Source: Littorina saxatilis (taxonomy: Eukaryota > Mollusca > Gastropoda > Littorinimorpha > Littorinidae). Taken from it: 64,000 bases of DNA. Positions 26,712-37,426 of the stretch are shown in pieces. Within the stretch, counting starts at the first letter, position 1; each line of letters starts with the position of its first letter. The notes below the pieces were generated by a model, which worked only from the letters and a program-made list of their open reading frames with translations, was not told the DNA's origin and did no database searches. The stretch is taken from contig NC_090248.1 of NCBI RefSeq assembly GCF_037325665.1, forward strand, positions 13,219,833 to 13,283,832, given 5' to 3'. A program made the position numbers and the translations under genes.

Positions 26712-27225
26712 AGATGATTACCCGCTTCGCCGGGTACCGGCTTCGCCGGGAAGAAGTAGAGCCGAATACCACGCAAAGCCGGGTGTACGCCGGCTTCGCC
26801 GGCGCACGAAGGAAAGGAGATAAACGCGCAAAACACTGGAGACCTTCTAAAAATAGTAACGTGCAGTGACCTTCTAAAAATAGTAACGTAGTAACGGGAA
26901 TATGGATTGACGCCACACGGAGGAATGGAGATAATCGCGGCTGAAAACACTGGAGAAGATAAGGAAGAGTTACTGGTAGTGGATCCCGACAACAAAAAAA
27001 CAAAACAAAACAAAAATCGGTTCAGCGCGCACAGCGCTGCGCGCTGAGAGCACGTGTTGAAATATCTCATCGATGAGGTTGTGTCCGGGGTGTAGCTGAA
27101 TACGGTGTCCAAATTTGAAAAAGATCCACCGAGAACTTTGGCCGTGCATCGCGAACAGACAGACAGACAGACAGACAGACACTAGTCGTATATATATATA
27201 TATATATATAGATACTGACCGGATA
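26712..27225 (+). repeat. Dispersed repeat with GC hairpins and a GACA/TA tail
   Basis: Opens with clustered short hairpins whose loops are CTTCG (CCGGCTTCGCCGG at about 26740, GCCGGCTTCGCCGGC at about 26790). It continues through TTCAGCGCGCACAGCGCTGCGCGCTGA and ends in (CAGA)n at 27155-27180 followed by (TA)n at 27190-27211. No coding capacity. Likely a dispersed non-autonomous element; family unknown. Confidence 0.4.
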
Positions 27226-27236
27226 GTGACAGTCAT

Positions 27237-27584
27237 GTCTTTTAAAAATATAAAAATTATGATCAAAATTAAATTTCCGAAATCGATTTAAAAACAATTT
27301 CATCTTATTTCTTGTCGGTTCATGATTCCAAAAACATATAGATATGATATGTTTGGATTAAAAACACGCTCCGAAAGTTAAAACGAAGAGAGGTACAGAA
27401 AAGCGTGCTATGTGCACAGCACAGCGAAACCACTTCCGCGCTAAACAGGCTCGTCAGTTTCACTGTGTTTTGCACGAGCGGCGGACTACGGTCATTGTGA
27501 AAAAATGCAGTGCGTTCAGTTTCATAATGTGAGTTCCACAGCTTGACTAAATGTAGTAATTTCGCCTTACGCGACTTGTTTTTC
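27237..27584 (+). mobile_element. ACATTTAGTCAAG-type MITE, 3' part (copy 1)
   Basis: Matches the right 350 bp of the elements at 31402, 37603 and 53255: TTCTTGTCGGTTC...GATTCCAAAAACATAT, AAAACACGCTC and the end CTTGACTAAATGTAGTAAT...CGCCTTACGCGACTTG. The left half is absent here. Confidence 0.7.
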
Positions 27585-27886
27585 TTTTCTTTTAAAGACC
27601 TTTTTGTGTGTGTCTGTATACATGGTATGTTATGATTTTTTTTTAAATTGGGGGGGGGGGGGGGTTGTAGTTCACAAAGATGGGCCGGCTGATTTTTAAA
27701 GATAATTCCGGTCCGGCGTATCTTCTGATCAAATGCTTGAAATGCTTACACATTTTGCTTGAAGTGCCTCCTGTATTTGGGCACAATATCCTCACATTTT
27801 TGAAAGAAATGGACGTGTTCATTGAAGAAACTTCGCGCTTTTTGTCGTTTAACTGTTCAAAACTGACCCCCAAAAAACCTCCCCTT

Positions 27887-28537
27887 TTCGACCTCTAGTG
27901 AACCATTCTTTACAATGAGATGTATTTTCTAAGTGTCACATTCGACCTCTAGTGAACCATTCTTTACAATGAGATGTATTTTCTAAGTGTCACATTCGAC
28001 CTCTAGTGAACCATTCTTTACAATGAGATGTATTTTCTAAGTGTCACATTCGACCTCTAGTGAACCATTCTTTACAATGAGATGTATTTTCTAAGTGTCA
28101 CATTCGACCTCTAGTGAACCATTCTTTACAATGAGATGTATTTTCTAAGTGTCACATTCGACCTCTAGTGAACCATTCTTTACAATGAGATGTATTTTCT
28201 AAGTGTCACATTCGACCTCTAGTGAACCATTCTTTACAATGAGATGTATTTTCTAAGTGTCACATTCGACCTCTAGTGAACCATTCTTTACAATGAGATG
28301 TATTTTCTAAGTGTCACATTCGACCTCTAGTGAACCATTCTTTACAATGAGATGTATTTTCTAAGTGTCACATTCGACCTCTAGTGAACCATTCTTTACA
28401 ATGAGATGTATTTTCTAAGTGTCACATTCGACCTCTAGTGAACCATTCTTTACAATGAGATGTATTTTCTAAGTGTCACATTCGACCTCTAGTGAACCAT
28501 TCTTTACAATGAGATGTATTTTCTAAGTGTCACATTT
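27887..28537 (+). repeat. 54-bp minisatellite, 12 copies
   Basis: The unit begins TTCGACCTCTAGTGAACCAT and repeats every 54 bp from 27887 to about 28534 with no visible differences between copies. Non-coding. Confidence 0.9.
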
Positions 28538-28589
28538 GTCACGATGGTGGTGTCCCTCATAAGAGCTGTTTCTTTTTGCATTGAATTTT

Positions 28590-28972
28590 TTTTTTTCTTC
28601 TTCTGCGTTCGTGGGCTGAAACTCCCACGTACACTCGTGTTTTTTGCACGAGTGGAATTTTACGTGTATGACCGATTTTTACCCCGCCATTTAGGCAGCC
28701 ATACGCTGTTTTCGGAGGAAGCATGCTGGGTATTTTCGTGTTTCTATAACCCACCGAACTCTGACATGGATTACAGGATCTTTTTCGTGCGCACTTGGTC
28801 TTGTGCTTGCGTGTACACACGGGGGTGTTCGGACACCGAGGAGAGTCTGCACACAAAGTTGACTCTGAGAAATAAATCTCTCGCCGAACGTGGGGACGAA
28901 CTCACGCTGACAGCGGCCAACTGGATACAAATCCAGCGCGCTACCGACTGAGCTACATCCCCGCCCGCTGAA
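28590..28972 (-). mobile_element. tRNA-headed SINE (central-domain family), copy 1
   Basis: Read on the minus strand it starts with a tRNA-like head: GATGTAGCTCAGTCGGTAGC as box A, an arm with CTGGATTTGTATCCAG, and a box B-like GAGTTCG. The shared central domain (AGAGTCAACTTTGTG...CTCGGTGTCCGAACACCCCC) follows, then a body ending in AAGAAGAA. A functional tRNA is ruled out by the extended body and the degenerate T arm. Confidence 0.75.
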
Positions 28973-30000
28973 TTATTATGATACACCTTACATGTGAACA
29001 GTTTTTTTTAAAGGGTAGGCCGAGAACAAAAAAGAGAATAGGAGCGATCCTGAATCGGTCCCTGGTCCCACATGCCTCCCCCCCCCCCCCCCGGGTTCTC
29101 GCAACAAGAAACAACAAGAAACAAAAGCACACACACAGCAAGCCATAACAAGCCCACACAATCAGTGGGTATAGAATTGCATGGGTTTTTCAGTTCTGTG
29201 TCAAGATGTTTTTTGACAAAGTGCTAGATTATTGCTACCCGTTGCGAAGGGCTGCAACACAATCGTTGGCAGTCTATCTCATCCTGAACTCAGGTCAAAA
29301 ATGAGTTACTTCCGTTCGGGTCTCATTTCTATCCCTGACAGGATGCCTTGGTTTTCCTTGTCTGGCGAGGAAATCGATTTTTTACGTCATATTTAGATCT
29401 TTTCGTAATGTGTTATGGATGTAAGCAGATTCGCGATCGTCGATAATGAGTTTTCATTGCGTTGTGTAATTTTTAAATTACAAAGGAATTGATATGTAAG
29501 ACAGTTTCAAGCGAGCTATTTTTCGCGGCTGTATTTACTGTGCAAACAACTCTAAATATGGCAAAAGTGTCACGTGATAATCAACCGTTTGGTTTCGGCG
29601 CTCGCTGGAGCAGACGATTTTTTTGACAGTGATGCAACCATATATTACGGTCTCCTTCCGGCAGCAGTCCCAAATTTTCGACTTGTTTTTACCTTAGAAC
29701 GATGTCTTTATCATAACTGTGAAGAACAGAACGGAGATCACTGTCGAAGTCGGCCAATCTGCAATCATTTTCGTCTCGCGAATACTGCTCGCGAACAACA
29801 TATGGGAGATAACTATGTATTCTTGTTTTGATAGATTCGCGTAGGACTTAAGCGTCCGGTCAGAGAGACAACTGGCGATAGCCATGGAGCGATGATTATC
29901 AGAATGCAGTCTTATCTGTGTGGGGTTTTGTCAACAAGATCTCCACAGTTCATTGCCCTTTTGATGCTTTGCCTTCGTTTCTCACCCTGCCTGTATAGGC
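28973..30000. other. No gene seen
   Basis: Poly-C near 29078-29092; otherwise unique-looking AT-rich sequence. Frames at 29574-29831 and 29694-29885 lack any recognisable domain. Confidence 0.45.
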
Positions 30001-30356
30001 TGGGGCAGGGACGTCGCTCAGTGGGGAGATTTATTTTTCGGAGTCAACTTTAAGCAGACTCTCTTCGGTGTCCGAACACCCCCGTGTGTACACATGCGCA
30101 CGAACAAGATCTCAAGTTCACAGCGAAAGTCTCATGGCTTTAAAAGCACGAAGACACGCATGCACCATCTCTCGTTTTTGATTATCATGATCGTACCTCG
30201 ATACTTTGACGAAACAAACCCAATGCTGGCGTGTCGAAGAAGACAGCCACAGCGGGCTTGTTCGAGTCAAAGTATCACACTATATCCTCAGCGTATTACA
30301 AATGCATGTAACAATATAGGCCAACTGGTATATAGGAGGACGTTAAACCCTAAAAG
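30001..30356 (+). mobile_element. SINE of the central-domain family, copy 2 (5'-shortened head)
   Basis: A short GACGTCGCTCAGTGG head remnant is followed by the shared block GAGTCAACTTTAAGCAGACTCTC...GTGTCCGAACACCCCCGTGTG. It ends near GGAGGACGTTAAACCCTAAA, a common 3' end type in this window. Confidence 0.6.
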
Positions 30357-30745
30357 TCAGTCTGTATATGCTCCGAGTTCTCCATCGAGATTTCATGCGC
30401 TTCAGTGTTTTTATTTAGTGGGACCTATTTATGTGTATGCATGATATTCATTGCACTCTAATCTTGATTGATTGATTGATTGGAAGATGGGGGTCAGGTC
30501 ACGTTAACCTTAACCCTTCATTTTCGTTCTCTGTCTACTCTTCTTTTTAGTTTCTTGTTGTGTTTTGCTGATGAAGACGAAAGTCGAAACTTGTCCTTGT
30601 TCATTTGTTCTAATTGAGGTTTTCTGGTGAGTGCATGTACATTTGGTTTTAAATTTTGATCGATTGATTGATTGATTGATTGATTGATTGGGTCATAATT
30701 AATCAATAAATGTATTCATTTATTCATTTACTTATTCGTTTTCAG

Positions 30746-31123
30746 GATGGTTCGCGCAGGAATAAAACGGCTGCTGAAGGTTGCGGTGGTATGTGTCGTC
30801 GCAGTGGTGGTGGTGTTGTTGTGGGCGAACGGTCAAACACCGCCATTCTCAAAATCATCTTCTGATTGCGGACTGACCGTGGTTGAACATGAAGTCACCA
30901 GGATAAGTCCGCCTAGCAACGGCAAGAAAAAATCTGAGGTTTGTGTTTGCTTCAAGTTTCTTAATGTGGAATAAATGGCTCAAGGGAGAGAGAAATTTTA
31001 AGTTTTACGTCCTCACGGCAAAGCCATTAGGGGCATGCGAGACGGAAAACCCCGGCTTTGTATTAAAACAATTAATTTAACAAAATTTAAAATGCGCGCG
31101 CGCGCGCGTGTGTGTGTGTGTAT

Positions 31124-31180
<57 letters not shown>

Positions 31181-31465
31181 GTCAAAAGAGAAAATTGGTC
31201 CCAAAATGGCTCTATTAAAAGCGTGTACATTATGTTCATACTAACCTTAGAATTACCAATCTTGTTGGATCCTTTGGCGGTCCGTCAACCCTGACCAAGT
31301 ATGGAATCGCGTCTGAACAGAAAAGCAGCCCCGCACTTTTAACTAGCCCTTTGAAGAAAGTCAAGTCGGCCTTATCGAAAAGATTCTCTTTTTGTCTCTT
31401 TTTACATTTAGTCAAGTTTTGACTAAATGTTTTAACATAGAGGGGGAATCGAGACGAGGGTCGTG

Positions 31466-31501
<36 letters not shown>

Positions 31502-33840
31502 GTGTGTGTAGAGCAATTCAGACTAAACTACTGGACCGATCTTTATGACATTTTACATGAGAGTTCCTGGGAATGATATGCCCGGGCATTTTTTTCTTTT
31601 TTTCGATAAATGTCTTTGATGACGTCATATCCGGCTTTTTGTAAAAGTTCAGGCGGCACTGTCACACCCTCATTTTTCAATCAAATTGATTGAAATTTTG
31701 GCCAAGCAATTTTCGACGAAGGCCGGACTTCGATATTGCATTTCAGCTTGGTGGCTTAAAAATTAATTAATGACTTGGGTCATTAAAAATCTGAAAATTG
31801 TAAAAAAATTTTTTTTTATAAAACGATCCAAATTTACGTTCATGTTATTCTTCATCATTTCCTGATTCCAAAAACATATACATATGTTATATTTGGATTA
31901 AAAACAAGCTCTGAAAATTAAAAATATAAAAATTATGATCAAAATTAAATTTTCGAAATCAATTTAAAAACAATTTCATCTTATTCCTTGTCGGTTCCTG
32001 ATTCCAAAAACATACAGATTATTATGATATGTTTGGATTAAAAACACGCTCAGAAAGTTAAAACGAAGAGAGGTACAGTAAAGCGTGCTATGAAGCACAG
32101 CGCAACCGCTACCGCGCCAAACAGGCTCGTCACTTTCACTGCCTTTTGCACTAGCGGCGGACTACGTTCAGTTTCATTCTGTGAGTTCCACAGCTTGACT
32201 AAATGTAGTAATTTTGCCTTACGCGACTTGTTTCCCTCTGTACTGGAATATCCTGTTTGGTATCGGCCTCAGCCGACAGTTTGCTTTTTTAGTTTATCGG
32301 CTGTTGACGGGCTTGAGAGAGCCGGAGTGGCATAGTGGTTAGAGTGCTTGCCTCCCATGCTGTTGACGGGCTTGAGAGAGCCGGAGTGGCATAGTGGTTA
32401 GAGTGCTTGCCTCCCATGCTGTTGACGGGCTTGAGAGAGCCGGAGTGGCATAGTGGTTAGAGTGCTTGCCTCCCATGCTGTTGACGGGCTTGAGAGCCGG
32501 AGTGGCATAGTGGTTAGAGTGCTTGCCTCTCATGCTGTTGACGGGCTTGAGAGAGCCGGAGTGGCATAGTGGTTAGAGTGCTTGCCTCTCATGCTGTTGA
32601 CGGGCTTGAGAGAGCCGGAGTGGCATAGTGGTTAGAGTGCTTGCCTCCCATGCTGTTGACGGGCTTGAGAGAGCCGGAGTGGCATAGTGGTTAGATCGAG
32701 TGCTTGCCTCCCATGCTGTTGACGGGCTTGAGAGAGCCGGAGTGGCATAGTGGTTAGATCGAGTGCGTGCCTCCCATGCTGTTGACGGGCTTGAGAGAGC
32801 CGGAGTGGCATAGTGGTTAGAGTGCTTGCCTCTCATGCTGTTGACGGGCTTGAGAGAGCCGGAGTGGCATAGTGGTTAGAGTGCTTGCCTCTCATGCTGT
32901 TGACGGGCTTGAGAGAGCCGGAGTGGCATAGTGGTTAGATCGAGTGCTTGCCTCCCATGCTGTTGACGGGCTTGAGAGAGCCGGAGTGGCATAGTGGTTA
33001 GAGTGCTTGCCTCCCATGCTGTTGACGGGCTTGAGAGAGCCGGAGTGGCATAGTGGTTAGAGTGCTTGCCTCTCATGCTGTTGACGGGCTTGAGAGAGCC
33101 GGAGTGGCATAGTGGTTAGAGTGCTTGCCTCTCATGCTGTTGACGGGCTTGAGAGAGCCGGAGTGGCATAGTGGTTAGAGTGCTTGCCTCCCATGCTGTT
33201 GACGGGCTTGAGAGAGCCGGAGTGGCATAGTGGTTAGATCGAGTGCTTGCCTCCCATGCTGTTGACGGGCTTGAGAGAGCCGGAGTGGCATAGTGGTTAG
33301 ATCGAGTGCGTGCCTCCCATGCTGTTGACGGGCTTGAGAGAGCCGGAGTGGCATAGTGGTTAGATCGAGTGCTTGCCTCCCATGCTGTTGACGGGCTTGA
33401 GAGAGCCGGAGTGGCATAGTGGTTAGAGTGCTTGCCTCCCATGCTGTTGACGGGCTTGAGAGACCCGGAGTGGCATAGTGGTTAGAGTGCTTGCCTCCCA
33501 TGCTGTTGACGGGCTTGAGAGAGCCGGAGTGGCATAGTGGTTAGAGTGCTTGCCTCCCATGCTGTTGACGGGCTTGAAAGAGCCGGAGTGTAATAGTGGT
33601 TAGAGTGCGTGCCTCTCATGCTGGAGGTGGGAGGCGAATACAATTACCACATTTTTCCGAGCGCTCTACTCCAGTCCACCCAGCTGGAAATGGGCACCTG
33701 ACCCTATTTAGGGCCCAGGGAAGGCAAAGGCAGCGAGGGAGAGGAGATGGGCACCGCCCTCATAAAGCTGGCCCTAGGAAAGTTGAGATCTTTAAACATT
33801 TCGCTCCCCCACGATCAATATGGTTATGGGAATAGCTTTA

Positions 33841-33884
<44 letters not shown>

Positions 33885-36800
33885 TGCCTGCTCCTCGCAA
33901 AATGGCAGTTTATTGTAAGGGTGACCTTCGGACCTCACGCGAAATTCTTTTCACCTTTGGTGTGAATGGTCCACCGTTTCTCGACCCTTCCTTTATGTTT
34001 GGTATTGACATGTTATTCGCTTGATCGCCTGCTTTGACTCGAGTCACCTCTGTCATAACACGACAGGCCGACACGGGCCAGGCTCAGCGTTTCGTGCATG
34101 AACATAGAGAAATTAAAAAAATAACTGATGGTTTTTTTATGGACCGTGAAAAAGTCGCTGCCCATGTGAATAGCGCTAAAAAAAAGTGAAGAAAAAGTTA
34201 TTACCATTGTATTTTCGTAGAAATTCAAATATAGTTAAATTTAAACAGTTACTCGAATTAACAAACAAACGAAAGTTATGGAATTTGATATATTTTATAA
34301 AGAATATTTTGAAAGAGTTTTGATTATTTGTTCACGTTTTTTTTATTAAAACATAAACAAAAACAAAAACAATTACAGTCCTGCTAAAACATTTATGATT
34401 AAAATCATTTAGTTATGAATTAGGTTTGATTTATTTCCGGTTAATTTTGAAGTGTTGTGTCTCATTATTACATATCCTTTTTGTTGTGTTTATTGTAATT
34501 TTTTTCCAATTCATGTAACCCTAGGGTTTAAAAAAAATAAATATTGACTTGACTTGACTTGCTAATGCTCAGACAAGTTTTATGAAACGATGATTCTCAG
34601 CTGACATTCGCATTCGGGCTTGTCCGGTCGCCTCCGTTGCTGCCCGGTTAGACCTAACCTATTCGGGAAGCGCAATCATTTAAGTTATTGAGACATCACA
34701 GTGCACTACGAGATTTATAGAGCAAATCGAGAAAATTAATTATTGAACGAAGCGCAAAGCGCTGAGTTCAATAATTATTTTCAAGATTTGCTTTATAAAT
34801 CTCTTAGCGCACTGTGATTGTTTCAATAACGATATTGTCAGTAACGACAATAGATTAGAACGTTTGAAAAGGCACATTTTTCTGCCAGCGTTTGGATAGA
34901 TTGTGGACAGGTCGAGTTAGTTCTACTTTTGTGTGTGTGTCGGCTTTGCACATGTCGGGGGTATTGACGGTTTCATCGCCGACCATGCCTTTTACGATTT
35001 AATTACCCTCTGTATCGTTTTATCGATTAGCAACTAACAGTATGAGTTACAGTTGTGCGAAATGTACCCGTTAGCATACACTTAAGTATTAATTATTGGT
35101 AAAAAAACAATATGTACCGAAATGTTCTATGTTCCCCAAAAAATGAACGACCCCCAAGCAACTGAGTGGCGTCCCCTGATGTCAAACGTTGACACGTTGG
35201 TTCCCTCATTCGCAAAAAAATAAAGTTGGCATGTTATTTCTCGCAATGTACCTGCATTCATCTGGTAGGTTGGTGCTATGATTACATGGTAAGAATGTTT
35301 TGAAGCCTTCGCGTGTTCTGTTTACATCGTAGTTGTCTTGAAATATGCGAAAACCGTTCATTTCAGTCCTGAACTGATGGTGTCGTCTGCTACATATACA
35401 TAGTATACAAGTCGGACAGTCTATTGAATCAGTCGACATCCAAATGCTGCTTTGTCCAGCTCGAAATCTGTCAGAAAAAAACCTTCTGCTTTTAGTCCCG
35501 GGAAATTTTAGGGTCAAGCATCATTGTTTGGTAATATGGAGACGATAAGCAAGGGGAAAGGCTCCTAATATGGACCACCTCCTGTTCTGACAAACTAACG
35601 GCGCTAGAGCGCTCAAAACAATTTCATTCGCTTTATTCACCCTCTCTGGATAAGTTGCACATGTCAAAACAGTTGCAGAAACACAAACCTCAAAACCGTT
35701 AGGCTTTTTCGCTTTTGGCAGCGTTCACTCTAAATTTGCCGCCTAAAACGGACTCGTTTCTGTCCACAGCCAAAGCTTTCATAACACAAAAATGGCTATA
35801 TATGACAGTTAAGACAGTATTTGTTACATTTTAACAGTGTGTACCCCGAGTTTCTACTGCAAACAAAAAATAATAGCAAAACCTCAAAGTATGTGTGAGT
35901 CCCCTAATATGGACCACCTTCAACAAATCGAAGAAAATAAAAACTATATGCAATTTTAATTAATTCATTAAGAAGCTTGCTGAAAATAACCTATAACTAG
36001 CCCTCGAGATTTCAAAAAAATATAACAAATAGTCTTTTTTTGTGGAAGTTGATAATTTCACTTATTTTCACTCTGTTTTTGATAAGCCGGTGTGCTTCAA
36101 ATAATGCTCTCATCAACCCGAAACAGCTCAATCTAAAGCATATTTGAATAAGTCTGACTTGCACACTACGTTGTATCATGTTATTTTGAAGTATAGGGGG
36201 CTTTTCACAGTGATTCGTGAAGGCCGCTTCACTGGTCCATATTGGGCGCCCATTTGTGATTTTTTCTGTATTTAATTTTTGCTGAAGGTCTATCAAAGCT
36301 ATTTCACTCTAATTAGGCCTAACTGTTAAACTAAGAGAGAAGGACTACCAACCACAAAATGAAACTTCTTCGCAAGAAAACAAGCTAGTTATCAGCAATA
36401 AACAAAAAGTGGTCCATATTAGGGGCCCTTCCCCTACATGTCACTAACACAGCCGCTGAGAAGAATCTTCGCAAGTCGAAAGAAGAAGCACATAATTATT
36501 CACTGTGGCACAGGCGCATGAAATCTGTCAGAGAAAAACCCACTTCTGCTTTTAGCCGCGGGAAATGTAGGGTCAAGCATCATTTGGTAATGTGGAGATG
36601 ATAAGCTACATGTCACTAACACGGAGGATGAGAAGAATCTTCTCAAATCAAAAGAAGGGGCACAGCCTCGCTTTAGAAAAGGGCGGAAGAATACGCTCTG
36701 GAAAACTGTCAGCGCACTCCAAGAGTGCGCTGACAGTTTTGAGCGCATTGCCATTAGCCAATCAACTGTTTCACATCAGTCATGTGACACCAGTACTTAC

Positions 36801-37358
36801 TGACAATAACAGTTATTTGTAAATCGCCGAGGAGTGGAGCAGCCCTCTACTGAGTTTTCAAGTTGCTTCTTAATGTGAACTAAATCTGAGCTGAATCGTC
36901 GGGTCCGTTCGCATGGCAGACTTTTTGCTGACTTGGCCTCAGCAACTCGGGAGCGAGTTCAAACCCAAGTAAAGTTTTGGGGTAAATGGTTGAAAGTCTT
37001 CCATTTGAACTTGACAGCACTTACAGTTTGAGGCAGTTGGTTCAAAGTCTGCCATGTGAACACCGCTTAACGGTGGGGGTTGCCGCCTGGAGGATATCAA
37101 AATGTAATTCTATGGGCAGCTGACCGGTGGCGACCTAGTGGCAGCGGAAGAAGAGGAAGAGTGTGAGATGTGTGACCACTCGTTCGTGTTCAAGCCGGAG
37201 CTCAAGTCGGATATTCCTCTCACTCGCAAGCTTGGCGAAGAGACCATTCCTCTGTTCAGGCATTACTCGCAACACGAAGCGTGGTCCCAACTGCAGCCCG
37301 ATTACTCTCTACCTGGACAGGTGGGTGTACATGTTGGACCGCTGGCTGGTTATTAGTG

Positions 37359-37426
<68 letters not shown>

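Noticed and set aside
27887-28537. CRISPR-like array
   Set aside because: The 54-bp units are contiguous and identical, with no variable spacers.
28514-28951. 145-codon plus-strand frame with a hydrophobic start
   Set aside because: It overlaps the end of the minisatellite and runs antisense through a SINE; no independent support.
28880-28972. tRNA gene on the minus strand
   Set aside because: It is the head of a SINE whose body is shared with a copy at 39262-39616.
32339-33501. Repeated minus-strand frames reading [19 protein letters not shown]
   Set aside because: These are translations of the 59-bp SINE-head array, not a protein-coding gene.
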